This document shows, piece after piece, positions 54,526-63,256 of a DNA stretch of 64,000 nucleotides (position 1 is the stretch's first letter; every line of letters begins with the position of its first letter). Below the pieces are notes generated by a model. That model searched no databases, had not been told where the DNA came from, and saw only the letters and a list, made by a program, of their open reading frames with translations. Location: positions 56,704 to 120,703 of the forward strand of contig NZ_JAEOAH010000008.1 in assembly GCF_016612995.1 (NCBI RefSeq). The letters are read 5' to 3'. Both the position numbers and the translations under genes were made by a program. This stretch comes from Viridibacillus soli (GTDB taxonomy: Bacteria; Bacillota; Bacilli; Bacillales_A; Planococcaceae).

Positions 54526-55173
54526 CTAAATTGTCTTTAATGCTTCCTGAAGTTTTTCCACTACCCTTGATAAAGCTAATATTGAATTTGTTGTATCAAA
54601 TTCTTCAATATCCAAGGAATGATTTGCATTTTGGACAATCTCTATTTTTAAATTTGAGTTACTTAATTGTTCAATTTGATTTGAACTGAAATGAGGGTCT
54701 TTGTCTCCGATGACTAAAAGCCCCTGATGTTCGCTATTCAAGATTGAATCAAAAATCGAATCGAACTTTAACAATGGAGTGAATAAAATCATTTTCGACT
54801 TTGAAAATTCATTTCTTTTCATTAGGTCATTAGCAATTGGAATTGTTCCAAGTGATTTACCTAAAAAAATGGTTTCAGTGTATTTACCATTCTTAAGAAC
54901 ATCCAAAATGACTGGGTTAATATCATCCACCATTGTTTTGGATATTTCATCGAGAGTTGTTTTCAAAAAATGTTCTCCATAAGAGTAATGGATATGAACA
55001 ACATCAATTTTGTTTTGAAGCATTGCCATAGTTGCATAATAAAATAAGGGCTTATCGTAATTGTAACTTGAACCTGAGAACATAAAGCAAATTATTTTGG
55101 AGCCCATTTCAATATGTGTATAGTTAATTTCTTTACCATTCGTTTGTATATTCTTTTTATTTACTTCCACCAT
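54526..55173 (-). CDS. Alpha/beta hydrolase-like protein
   Basis: A 215-residue protein with an alpha/beta-hydrolase pattern: strand KIICFMFSGSSYNYDKPLFYY, nucleophile elbow FLGKSLGTIP, acid in LVIGDKDPHF and His in NANHSLDIEE. It is short and lacks a cap domain. ATG 55173 has CGGAGGGG upstream; longer starts up to 55368 would run through the promoter region and a terminator. Separate from the operon beside it, which is transcribed towards it. Confidence 0.75.
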   Translation of the reverse strand: MVEVNKKNIQTNGKEINYTHIEMGSKIICFMFSGSSYNYDKPLFYYATMAMLQNKIDVVHIHYSYGEHFLKTTLDEISKTMVDDINPVILDVLKNGKYTETIFLGKSLGTIPIANDLMKRNEFSKSKMILFTPLLKFDSIFDSILNSEHQGLLVIGDKDPHFSSNQIEQLSNSNLKIEIVQNANHSLDIEEFDTTNSILALSRVVEKLQEALKTI

Positions 55174-55283
55174 TTTCCCCTCCGAATGTGTTTGTGATTT
55201 TATAACATAATTTACCGATATTTTATAAAGGGATATTCTTACCATAACGTGGTCTTCTTTATAATCATCTCCCACAATAAAAT

Positions 55284-55332
55284 AAACGAAGTACCAACTT
55301 CTCTTTAATAGAAATCGGCACTTCGTTTTTTC
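55284..55332. terminator. Terminator-like hairpin
   Basis: AACGAAGTACC pairs with GGCACTTCGTT, with T6 on the plus strand and a T-rich tail on the minus strand. Confidence 0.55.
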
Positions 55333-55340
55333 GTCATACA

Positions 55341-55472
55341 TTATCGTGCCACTTTTGGCGGTTGGCACACGTCACATTTACGTTGGTTATTGATTTTATA
55401 TTTCTTAAATGTTTTTTCAAAGTTACTCCCACATGCACATTTAAATAGTAACTTTTGAGAATAAATTTTTGC
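55341..55472 (-). pseudogene. Zinc-finger protein fragment
   Basis: The minus strand reads KLLFKCACGSNFEKTFKKYK then NNQRKCDVCQPPKVAR to a stop at 55341. Two CxC/CxxC pairs look like the treble-clef or zinc-ribbon part of phage HNH-type or similar proteins. There is no start: a stop lies just upstream of the frame. A hairpin terminator follows. It is the tail of a lost gene. Confidence 0.45.
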
Positions 55473-55591
55473 TTAATTATATATTATTATTTTAAAATGT
55501 AAGTTTAAAATTATTTATAAATAGCGGAAGAGTAGTTATCGTTATTCCAGTTATTTTCTCATGCTTCTTCATTATATTCTCAAAAGCACTA

Positions 55592-55625
55592 TTCACAGGA
55601 TTTTCACAGAAGATATGGCTATACT
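55592..55625 (+). promoter_or_regulatory. Orphan promoter with TTCACA direct repeats
   Basis: TTCACA (55592-55597), GGATT, TTCACA (55603-55608), 11 bp, then TATACT (55620-55625). The same layout and much of the same sequence occurs at 58879-58912 before the siderophore operon. No intact gene follows here. Confidence 0.6.
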
Positions 55626-55669
55626 TCTTCATAGAGATTCAAATAAAATAGCCTCTGAAACTGAAACCG

Positions 55670-55815
55670 TATAAAGACACTTATTGAAAATGATGTCGTT
55701 AAGAAAAATGCAGCTAATAATGGAAGAATCTATTACTTAGATCCAGATGCTTGCAGGTGGTGGTACCCAATCTGAGAAAATGAAAATCGCAAATAAATTA
55801 GAAGAGTTTGATTAA
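55670..55815 (+). pseudogene. Gene fragment of unknown family
   Basis: Coding-like pieces without a start read RTLIENDVVKKNAANNGRIY and YLDPDA, then after a shift AGGGTQSEKMKIANKLEEFD to TAA at about 55813. A strong terminator follows at 55835. It may be what remains of a gene once driven by the promoter at 55592. Confidence 0.35.
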
Positions 55816-55834
55816 TTCAACTTCACGTAAGTAG

Positions 55835-55872
55835 AAAATCCATGAGGTAATAATCCTCGTGGATTTTTTTCC
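55835..55872 (+). terminator. Rho-independent terminator
   Basis: AAAATCCATGAGG pairs with CCTCGTGGATTTT, followed by TTT. It follows the relic above. Confidence 0.8.
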
Positions 55873-56110
55873 AAAAACATTGATTTTGCGAAGGCTAAAT
55901 TTTAGTTTTTTTAACTAAAGTGTATGTCAATGTGTGAGATTTCTTCTGTATATAATATAAATGTTCGCAGGATACTTTAAATCAAAACTTATTTCATAGT
56001 TTTGTATAGTTAAAAGACAAATAGAGCTATTTAAAATTTGAACTTTTAACATCTGTTCGCTTATAACTCTTAAAAGAACGAATGTTCTAAATGTTTTAGG
56101 GAGATTGAAT

Positions 56111-56554
56111 ATGAGTGGTGTAAAATGGTTATATATTTCTACAGAAAATAAAATTTATAAAGTTCCTAATCCTAAAAATGGGAAATTTAAAGAAATAAAA
56201 GAGCTTTCAGAGCAAGATGTATTAAAGGTCATGTTGTATTACAAAATAAAAAATAGAAGACCAGATAAACTAGTAATGCTTGAATTTGACCGGATTACTC
56301 TGGACTCAGAAGGTGTATATGAGTTGACTGATAAGAGGCAAAGTAAGGTGCTACAAAATGCATTTCAGTTTATTTATAATAGATCTCAAGAATTGGCAAA
56401 TAACAAATCACCATTTGAATTGCCTCTAGCACCTAAGGTTCCATCTAATAACGAAAAAATAGCTTTATATGAATATTTAAATAAGAAATTTCCTAACTTA
56501 GGAAAAGATGCTCCAGCAATCGTGGAAAATGAAATAGGATCACTAAAAAAATAG
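56111..56554 (+). CDS. Protein of unknown function
   Basis: A 147-residue soluble protein: SGVKWLYISTENKIYKVPNP at the start, a KELSEQDVLKVMLYY helix, then DRITLDSEGVYELTDKRQSK. I recognise no family. ATG 56111 follows AGGGAGATTG. It precedes a decayed HTH gene and sits in a region of relics, so it may belong to a lost accessory block. Confidence 0.55.
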   Translation: MSGVKWLYISTENKIYKVPNPKNGKFKEIKELSEQDVLKVMLYYKIKNRRPDKLVMLEFDRITLDSEGVYELTDKRQSKVLQNAFQFIYNRSQELANNKSPFELPLAPKVPSNNEKIALYEYLNKKFPNLGKDAPAIVENEIGSLKK

Positions 56555-56685
56555 ATCAAAAAAAATTAATATAATTAAGGAAGAAGCTAATAAATTAAGA
56601 AAAAGTAATGAAAATAAACTATTATATTGTACTTTGAATCAAAAAAGTTTTATTGAAATGACGGATGATTAAGGAGTGGGGTGTT

Positions 56686-57164
56686 TTGGATTACAAAACC
56701 ATGGTAGAAGAGAAATTCGGGAAACCTTTAAAGGAAGTTATGTATGAAGTTTGTGTAGGAAAAGGGTTGGAGAAGTGGGATGGTGCTAAATTACTAGGTG
56801 TTTCAGTGATAACATTTACAACTTGGCGTTCAAAGTTTGGTTTCGGACCATTGTAAATTCAAGCAGATAGAGCCGACAAAATGAGAAAAGGAACAATTAA
56901 CAAGTATGAAGATAACTAAATAATATTAATTTAGAACGACTATTTGAGCATGAAGGAAATTCACTAAAAGTGTCTAAAGAACTTAATGAAAGAAATTTAG
57001 AATTAGAAAAATATAAACGTACAATTCAAGCAGTAGGGAAAACTTCGGAAATAGAGGTCTCATTGGAAATTGGAATACTAGAGTCAACTCTAAAGTCAAT
57101 AATCCAGTTTGAGAGTGGTAAACTATATGATCAATATATGTTTAAAGTACGATATTTAAAGTGA
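56686..57164 (+). pseudogene. Broken HTH-like gene
   Basis: TTG 56686 (AAGGAGTGGGG upstream) opens a 56-residue frame with an HTH-like WDGAKLLGVSVITFTTWRSK before TAA 56854. Coding-like sequence continues in the same and neighbouring frames through further stops (QADRADKMRKGTINKYED, then LFEHEGNSLKVSKELNERN and LELEKYKRTIQAVGK to 57164). The pieces read like one DNA-binding protein of about 150 residues with a coiled-coil end. The 56-residue product alone may still be made. Confidence 0.45.
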
Positions 57165-57191
57165 TTTAAATTAAAATATATTTATACTAAA

Positions 57192-57242
57192 ACAAACCCA
57201 CTCATTTTGATTAAGCGATACTCAAAACGGCGGGTTTTTTAA
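57192..57242 (+). terminator. Rho-independent terminator
   Basis: AAACCCACTCATTTTGA pairs with TCAAAACGGCGGGTTT (partly), ending in T6. Confidence 0.7.
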
Positions 57243-57431
57243 TTTTAAAAGTGTATTTTTGCATTTAAAAACTTAATGAGTTTGTATTAATTATAAGCTT
57301 CTTAAATGATGTTGAATTTTTAATTTTAATCTAGAACGTTAATCCTTAGGGGAATCCTAGATATAAGCCTACAGTTGATTATAATAATTACCCTAATGTT
57401 GATAGTATCTCCTTTGCAAAATTCACTATCA

Positions 57432-57790
57432 TAACTTATTGAAGTAGCCACATCTTTAATGGTCCAAGCATTTCCTTTGTATGATGTCTACGAATTTGGT
57501 TTAAGTACTCTGTAGGAGAAACACCTATAGCTCTCTTAAAGCTTCTACAATACGAATTTGGAGTCAAATTTGCCATCTGAGCTAGAGTATTTCTGCTAAT
57601 TTTCTAATTAAAGTGATTCTTCATGTATTCTATGCTTTGTTCAATGCCATTGCTTGTTGCGGTAACATCAATTCTTTCTAAACTTTCATAAGCATAATGT
57701 AGCAATTCTTGTAGTTGAAAGAATAATAAATTTCTGTCAACAGTTTCGCCAATATTTTGGCGAAATAACTGAAGTATTCTTCGGTTTCAT
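57432..57790 (-). pseudogene. AraC-family regulator relic
   Basis: The minus strand encodes the C-terminal DNA-binding part of an AraC-type regulator: NGIEQSIEYMKNHFN, an in-frame TAG, then KISRNTLAQMANLTPNSYCR and SFKRAIGVSPTEYLNQIRRH. Upstream helix sequence (LLFFQLQELLHYAYESL) is still readable; the rest of the N-terminal part and the start are missing. In B. subtilis an AraC-type regulator (Btr) controls siderophore uptake, so this may be a dead regulator of the nearby importer (inference). Confidence 0.65.
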
Positions 57791-57947
57791 TCCGAAGTTT
57801 AGTATTTTATACATATTTATTGTAAATTTGTACAGATCTATCCTGATAAATTGTTATAATAGTTTTTTTAGAAATTTAAAATTAATAAATCCGATATTCT
57901 TTTTTGTGATAAATTCTTTTATGTAATGAAGTAGAGGTGAACCATAG

Positions 57948-58625
57948 GTGAAGCAGGTGTTGGTAATTAAGAATGAACGGTCTTTAGCAAAGAAAATCGT
58001 AAGCGGCCTAAAGCAAGAAGGCTATTTCATTTTAACACTTCACAATGAAAATAAAGGTTTAAATATAGTATATGAGCAAGATTGGGATATTATCGTATTG
58101 GATTGGGATTCGTTAAGTATATCTGGACCGGAAATTTGCAGACAAATACGGGCTGTTAAAACGACACCGATAATCATTGTTACCGACAATGTGTCCAGCA
58201 AGGATTGCATAGTAGGATTACAAGCAGGAGCAGATGATTATATAAGAAAACCATTTGAGAAAGAAGAATTAGTAGCAAGGATAAAAGTTATTTTAAGAAG
58301 AGGGGACGGTATCCAGCCAAACGAGACTAATTTCTTTCGGTTTAAAGATCTCTTCGTTGATGCATCCCGCAATATTGTGACAAAAGGTGGGGAAAATCTC
58401 CCGCTTACTAAGCGCGAGTATGACTTACTTTTATTTTTAATCAAGAATAAAAATAAAATATTGAGCCGTGAAATGCTTTTGAATCAGGTTTGGGGATATG
58501 ACGTAGCCGTCAATCCAAATGTAGTGGATTTATATATTGGGTATTTAAGAAAAAAGCTAAAGTGCGAGAAGAAAGACCGATATATTCAAACAATCCATGG
58601 CAGGGGCTATTCAATGATTAAATAG
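57948..58625 (+). CDS. OmpR-type response regulator with degraded acidic pocket
   Basis: A 225-residue regulator: receiver domain (1-115) and winged helix (about 130-225, KREYDLLLFLIKNKNKILSR, VVDLYIGYLRKKL). The phospho-acceptor Asp52 (VLDWDS) and Lys101 (RKPF) are present, but the Mg2+-binding acidic pair near the N-terminus is replaced: LVIKNERS has Lys8-Asn9 where relatives have Glu/Asp-Asp. No histidine kinase gene is next to it. GTG 57948 follows AGAGGTG. It lies just upstream of a siderophore importer, as yclJ does in B. subtilis, and may bind the TTCACA repeats at 58879. Confidence 0.85.
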   Translation: MKQVLVIKNERSLAKKIVSGLKQEGYFILTLHNENKGLNIVYEQDWDIIVLDWDSLSISGPEICRQIRAVKTTPIIIVTDNVSSKDCIVGLQAGADDYIRKPFEKEELVARIKVILRRGDGIQPNETNFFRFKDLFVDASRNIVTKGGENLPLTKREYDLLLFLIKNKNKILSREMLLNQVWGYDVAVNPNVVDLYIGYLRKKLKCEKKDRYIQTIHGRGYSMIK

Positions 58626-58686
58626 TAAAAATAATAATAGGTAAAGTAAAGTACAGTTTGTCACAGTAATCAATATCAAACATAAT

Positions 58687-58740
58687 TGAAAAAACACGAG
58701 TATAAACAGTTTTATCCAGTTTTTCTCGGTTTTTTTTGTT
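58687..58740 (+). terminator. Terminator after the response regulator gene
   Basis: AAAACACGAG and CTCGGTTTT can pair across a long loop, followed by T-rich sequence. Confidence 0.5.
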
Positions 58741-58878
58741 CTATAAAATCCGATATCTCAACAGTTTCTGAAAGATATTGAAGAGACGGAAACCATCAAA
58801 AGAATACTTCACGTATTACTTTTTTGTATCCAATCTATGCTTGATGCAAAAAGCAACTTTATTTATTAATTTACATCC

Positions 58879-58912
58879 TTCACAAGATTTTCACATAATT
58901 AATGACTATACT
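58879..58912 (+). promoter_or_regulatory. Promoter with TTCACA direct repeats (siderophore operon)
   Basis: TTCACA (58879-58884), AGATT, TTCACA (58890-58895), 11 bp, TATACT (58907-58912). The repeats have an 11-bp period and lie over the -35 region, where no good -35 box is seen; this suits activation by an OmpR-type regulator. Confidence 0.65.
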
Positions 58913-58932
58913 ATTTCACAGGACGTCCAAGT

Positions 58933-58951
58933 GAAAATGATTATCAATATC
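58933..58951 (+). promoter_or_regulatory. Fur box
   Basis: GAAAATGATTATCAATATC matches the 19-bp Fur consensus at 17 positions. It lies about 15-40 bp downstream of the expected start site, so iron-loaded Fur would repress the siderophore operon. Confidence 0.8.
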
Positions 58952-59038
58952 GACTGAATAGGGTAGCAATTACTATCCAATTCAATCTATAGAGACTTCA
59001 TCATTTTCAAAATAAATTACATCATAAGGAGTATACGT

Positions 59039-60070
59039 ATGAAGAAATCTATGTTTTTAAAACTTGTTGGTATTATTGCAGTTTTGACTTTGATGTTAGT
59101 AGCTTGCTCAGATTCAAGTAATCAAACTAATCAAGAGTCAAAGTCTAATGAAGATAATGGAAGTAAAGAGGTTGCTAAGCCTACGACGGTTGAAATCACT
59201 GATGCCCATGGAACTGTTACTGTTCCTGTAAACCCAAAGAATGTAGTTGCTTTGGATAATAGAACTTTTGAAACTTTAGCTGATTGGAACATTGACTTAG
59301 TAGCTGTTCCAAAGGATGTAATGCCTGCAGATTCACCATATGTAAAGGATGATTCTGTACAAAATGTTGGAAATCACCGCGAACCAAATCTTGAAATTAT
59401 AGCAGCTGCAAACCCTGATCTTGTAATCGTCGGTCAAAGATTTGCTAACTATTACGAAGATATCAAAAAATTAGTGCCAAATGCAGCTGTTATTGATCTT
59501 AATGTTGATGTTTCTGAGGAAGCTGCTACGCCTGGGGAAAACTTAGTAAATGGAGTTAAAAATTCTACAATTGCTTTAGGACAAATTTTTGATAAAAATG
59601 AAGAAGCTAAGCAAGTGGTAGCTGATTTTGATAAAGTTATCGAAAATGCTAAATCTGCTTATAATGGAACAGATAAAGTTATGAGTGTTATCGTTGGTGG
59701 TGGGGATATTGGTTTTTCAGCTCCTCATTCTGGACGTGTTTGGGGACCAATGTATGAAATTTTCGGTTGGGTTCCAGCATTAGAAATTGCCGATTCTACT
59801 TCAGGTCATAAAGGTGATGAAGTTTCTGTTGAAGCTATTGCACAAAGCAATCCTGATTGGCTTTTCGTATTAGATCGTGATGCTGCAATATCTGGTGAAG
59901 AGGATTCAGTTCCTGCTCAGGATGTTATTGCTAACTCACCTGCTCTTCAAAAAACAACTGCTGTTTCTAAAAAACATATTATTTATGCACCAGCAGATAC
60001 TTACACGAATGAATCAATTCAGACTTATATAGAGTTATTTGAAAATCTTGCAAATACTTTAGCTAAGTAG
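59039..60070 (+). CDS. Siderophore-binding lipoprotein (FatB/YclQ type)
   Basis: A 343-residue lipoprotein with Cys23 after MLVA, an Asn/Ser/Glu-rich linker, and a type III binding-protein fold: VTVPVNPKNVVALDNRTFETLADW, VPKDVMPADSPYV, ANPDLVIVGQRFANYYEDIK and SNPDWLFVLDRDAA. The pattern is that of FatB/CeuE/YclQ proteins, which bind catecholate siderophores such as petrobactin. First gene of a Fur-boxed operon with two permeases and an ATPase. Confidence 0.9.
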   Translation: MKKSMFLKLVGIIAVLTLMLVACSDSSNQTNQESKSNEDNGSKEVAKPTTVEITDAHGTVTVPVNPKNVVALDNRTFETLADWNIDLVAVPKDVMPADSPYVKDDSVQNVGNHREPNLEIIAAANPDLVIVGQRFANYYEDIKKLVPNAAVIDLNVDVSEEAATPGENLVNGVKNSTIALGQIFDKNEEAKQVVADFDKVIENAKSAYNGTDKVMSVIVGGGDIGFSAPHSGRVWGPMYEIFGWVPALEIADSTSGHKGDEVSVEAIAQSNPDWLFVLDRDAAISGEEDSVPAQDVIANSPALQKTTAVSKKHIIYAPADTYTNESIQTYIELFENLANTLAK

Positions 60071-60089
60071 TGTGAAGGAGTTTGAAATA

Positions 60090-61106
60090 GTGCCAAAAAA
60101 TATAATTTCTAGGGTTGAGAATTTTTCTCAACCCCAGTTTTATAACTACAATAAGATATGGACAAAACCTTTTAAATTAGCGATTATAGTTGTTATTATT
60201 TTAGGCATTATATCTCTGTTTACTGGAGTTTATGATATACGTGGACAAGAGGATGGAATGGAGATGTTTTTCATAACTCGTGTTCCGAGAACAGTTGCAT
60301 TAATGCTTACTGGAGCTGCAATGTCAATGGCAGGACTCGTAATGCAACTGATTACACAGAATCGTTTTGTTGAACCTACTACAACAGGGACTATTGAATG
60401 GTCAGGTTTAGGGCTGCTTCTTGTTTATTTATTATTTCCTGCGCCGACTTTAGTTCTAAGAATGACTGGTGCAATCATTTTTTCTTTTATAGGAACTATG
60501 ATTTTCTTTTTATTTTTACGAAGAGTTAAACTTCGTTCGTCTTTAATTGTTCCGATTATTGGATTGATGCTTGGAGCAGTCATTTCTGCAGTATCCACTT
60601 TTATGGGACTCCTTTTTCAAATGACGCAAAGTATTGAAACTTGGTTTGTAGGTTCTTTTGCGTCTGTTCAAGTGGGGAGATATGAATATTTATGGCTAAT
60701 TGTTATCGTTACTTTGCTTATTTTTATGTATGCTAATAGATTGACTTTAGCTGGATTAGGAGAAGATATAGCAACAAGCCTTGGAGTTAATTACAATAGG
60801 ATTGTTCTTTTGGGGACCGCCCTTATTTCTATTGCAGTTGGAATTGTTGCAGCTGTTATTGGAAACTTACCTTTCCTGGGTTTAATTGTCCCAAACATTG
60901 TTTCAATGTATAGAGGCGATGATCTTAGGAGTAATTTACCTTGGGTATGTGTGATAGGAATGGGGACTATAACTGCCTGTGACATAATTTCTCGAACAAT
61001 TATAATGCCTTTTGAAGTACCTGTTTCTTTAATACTTGGAACAGTGGGGGCAGTCGTGTTTATTACTATCTTATTGAAACAAAGAAAACCAAGGAGGCTA
61101 CGATGA
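60090..61106 (+). CDS. FecCD-type siderophore permease 1
   Basis: A 338-residue permease with about nine or ten membrane helices: TRVPRTVALMLTGAAMSMAGLVMQLITQNRFVEPTT (in sequence) is the family N-terminal signature, and GNLPFLGLIVPNIVSMYRGDD is the cytoplasmic loop region contacting the ATPase. GTG 60090 has AAGGAG at 9 bp; the GTG at 60072 would include that site in the gene. Overlaps the next gene by 4 bp. Confidence 0.9.
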   Translation: MPKNIISRVENFSQPQFYNYNKIWTKPFKLAIIVVIILGIISLFTGVYDIRGQEDGMEMFFITRVPRTVALMLTGAAMSMAGLVMQLITQNRFVEPTTTGTIEWSGLGLLLVYLLFPAPTLVLRMTGAIIFSFIGTMIFFLFLRRVKLRSSLIVPIIGLMLGAVISAVSTFMGLLFQMTQSIETWFVGSFASVQVGRYEYLWLIVIVTLLIFMYANRLTLAGLGEDIATSLGVNYNRIVLLGTALISIAVGIVAAVIGNLPFLGLIVPNIVSMYRGDDLRSNLPWVCVIGMGTITACDIISRTIIMPFEVPVSLILGTVGAVVFITILLKQRKPRRLR

Positions 61107-62167
61107 GCACATTGGAATATAGAAATAGAGAAAATGTCGAAATCGATTCTAGCCTTCATAATGAAAATAGATCAGCTAGGGCTTTTCGTTCTAAGAAGGA
61201 AGAAAGGCGTTATTGGATTTTGCTGATAACATTGATTGCTTTGGGCATCCTTTCTTCATATGGACTTTTAGTTTATAACAATCCAATTCCGATAGATTCC
61301 CCTTCTTTTATCCCCGTTGTTAAGAGAAGGATAGTAGCTCTTGTTGCAATGATTATTGCTGCAGTTTGTCAGAGCTTGTCGACTGTTGCTTTCCAATCGA
61401 TTACGAATAATAGGATTATAACTCCTTCGCTTCTAGGTTTCGAATCACTTTACTCAACAATTCATACTAGTACAATATTTTTCTTTGGTGCTAGTGCATT
61501 GATAAATTTTAGTGGGATTGGATCATTTTTATTTCAAGTTGTTGTTATGGTCTTGATGAGTTTGATACTTTATGGATGGTTACTTTCTGGTAAATACGGG
61601 AATTTACAACTGATGCTTTTAGTTGGAATTATTATTGGCACTGGGCTAAATTCTGTGTCAACTTTCATGAGAAGACTACTTGCGCCTTCGGAATTTGATA
61701 TTTTACAGGCAAGATTGTTTGGTTCTGTTAATAATGCAGATTCTGCATATTTTCCTATTGTAATTCCTATGGTAATAATTGTAGCATTATTACTTCTTGC
61801 TCATTCTAAGAATCTAAATATAGTGTCACTAGGAAAGGATGTTTCTACTTCTTTTGGAGTTAAATATCAATTTAATGTAATTTATACGCTTGTATTAGTT
61901 GCTATTTTGATGTCAATTTCAACAGCTTTGATTGGACCACTTACTTTCTATGGCTTTTTAGTAGCAACTTTGAGCTATCAGGCGGCGTCAACTTATGATC
62001 ATAGATATATTTTTCCAATGGCTCTTGCTATAGGATTTTTGATAATAACGAGTGCATACTTTTTGATGTATCATGTATTCCATGCTCAAGGTGTAGTTTC
62101 AGTTATTATCGAATTATTTGGTGGAATAATATTTTTAACTGTAGTTTTAAGGAAGAGGGCTTTATGA
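61103..62167 (+). CDS. FecCD-type siderophore permease 2
   Basis: A 354-residue permease, second half of the channel. The first 40 residues are polar and charged (NRENVEIDSSLHNENRSARA), an unusual N-terminal extension. Membrane segments follow, with VKRRIVALVAMIIAAVCQSL and GPLTFYGFLVATLSYQA as family signatures. ATGA overlaps with both neighbours show tight translational coupling. Confidence 0.9.
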   Translation: MSTLEYRNRENVEIDSSLHNENRSARAFRSKKEERRYWILLITLIALGILSSYGLLVYNNPIPIDSPSFIPVVKRRIVALVAMIIAAVCQSLSTVAFQSITNNRIITPSLLGFESLYSTIHTSTIFFFGASALINFSGIGSFLFQVVVMVLMSLILYGWLLSGKYGNLQLMLLVGIIIGTGLNSVSTFMRRLLAPSEFDILQARLFGSVNNADSAYFPIVIPMVIIVALLLLAHSKNLNIVSLGKDVSTSFGVKYQFNVIYTLVLVAILMSISTALIGPLTFYGFLVATLSYQAASTYDHRYIFPMALAIGFLIITSAYFLMYHVFHAQGVVSVIIELFGGIIFLTVVLRKRAL

Positions 62168-62916
62168 TAAAAATTGATAATGTTAAAAAGTTCTATACTG
62201 ATAAGGTAGAAATAGGACCTTTGGATATTGAAATACCAAAAGCGGGTTTTACTTCTTTAATTGGGCCAAATGGCGCTGGAAAGTCTACGACACTTTTGAT
62301 GATTGGAAGACTCTTGGATATGGAAGAAGGTCAAATTCAGGTTGCGAATATGGATGTTTCTGAATCCAAATCAAAAGACTTATCAAAAATTTTGACTATA
62401 TTGCGCCAAGAAAATCATTTTGTAACTAGGCTAACTATTAGACAACTAGTTGGATTTGGACGTTTTCCTTATTCAAAGGGAAGATTAACATTAGAGGATG
62501 AGGTTATTATTTCTAAATATATTGATTTTTTAGACTTAACTGATTTAGAGAATAGATATTTAGATGAGCTTTCTGGTGGTCAAAGACAAAGGGCATATGT
62601 AGCGATGGTTTTGTGCCAAGAGACTGAATATGTACTTTTGGACGAGCCTCTAAACAACCTTGATGTTGCTCGTTCTGTTCAAATGATGGAGCATTTGAGA
62701 CGTGCGGCTAATGAATTTGGAAGAACAATTCTGACTGTTATGCATGATATAAATTTTGCAGCCAAATATTCTGATAGAATTTGTGCTATGAAAGATGGAC
62801 AAATTGCCGCTTTTGGAACAGTAGAAGAGGTTATGGATTCGGAAGTTTTGACAAATATTTTTGAAACGAAAATAGAAATTATTGATGGTCCTTATGGGCC
62901 AATAGCTATTTATTAG
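62164..62916 (+). CDS. Siderophore ABC transporter ATPase
   Basis: A 250-residue FepC-type ATPase: Walker A GPNGAGKST (34-42), signature LSGGQRQRAYVAMVL, Walker B YVLLDEPLNNLD and the H-loop VMHDINFAAKYSD. It energises uptake through the two permeases. Last gene of the operon. Confidence 0.93.
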   Translation: MIKIDNVKKFYTDKVEIGPLDIEIPKAGFTSLIGPNGAGKSTTLLMIGRLLDMEEGQIQVANMDVSESKSKDLSKILTILRQENHFVTRLTIRQLVGFGRFPYSKGRLTLEDEVIISKYIDFLDLTDLENRYLDELSGGQRQRAYVAMVLCQETEYVLLDEPLNNLDVARSVQMMEHLRRAANEFGRTILTVMHDINFAAKYSDRICAMKDGQIAAFGTVEEVMDSEVLTNIFETKIEIIDGPYGPIAIY

Positions 62917-63004
62917 TTAAAAAATTTTAAAGATTGAAGTATGTCATATAGCTCTTAATTTCTCGTTTTACTTCTTCCCTGTTTCGTAGTCTTTTAGATT
63001 TGTT

Positions 63005-63076
63005 TCATCGTGCGAGATTGGCTTGTTGTAGGTAATGCACAACCATAGCAAGGGAAAGAGCTGCAAATAAACTCAT
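63005..63076 (-). CDS. Possible 23-residue membrane peptide
   Basis: ATG 63076 follows AGGGG at 6 bp and encodes MSLFAALSLAMVVHYLQQAN and three more residues, a single hydrophobic helix. It may be a real small peptide or the end of a lost gene. Confidence 0.25.
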   Translation of the reverse strand: MSLFAALSLAMVVHYLQQANLAR

Positions 63077-63155
63077 TGGAATACCCCTGATATTTGTTAA
63101 TTAATAGATAAGATAATTAACTACTTATTATGAATTTCAATAATTTGTAAAGAGT

Positions 63156-63256
63156 CAAACTTAAACTAACGGGGGCTTTACTTGAAGTTCATTGAGTTGC
63201 ATATGCAGCTCTTTTTTCTTTATTGAACTAACGGGGCAGTTTAGTTTAATAAGGAA
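63156..63256. repeat. AACTAACGGGG-type composite repeat, full unit
   Basis: Left part CTTAAACTAACGGGGGCTTT, a terminator GAGTTGC/GCAGCTC plus T6 (63194-63218), then the palindrome TTTATTGAACTAA-CGGGGCAGT-TTAGTTTAATAAGG. Layout as at 38493-38583. Confidence 0.7.

Noticed and set aside
54526..55368. Longer form of the minus-strand hydrolase
   Set aside because: The extension from 55174 to 55368 crosses a terminator hairpin and skips the strong ribosome site before ATG 55173.
58879..58895. Firm assignment as a PhoP box
   Set aside because: The TTCACA-N5-TTCACA form fits, but the adjacent regulator is not a clear PhoP and no phosphate genes are near; left as OmpR-type site.
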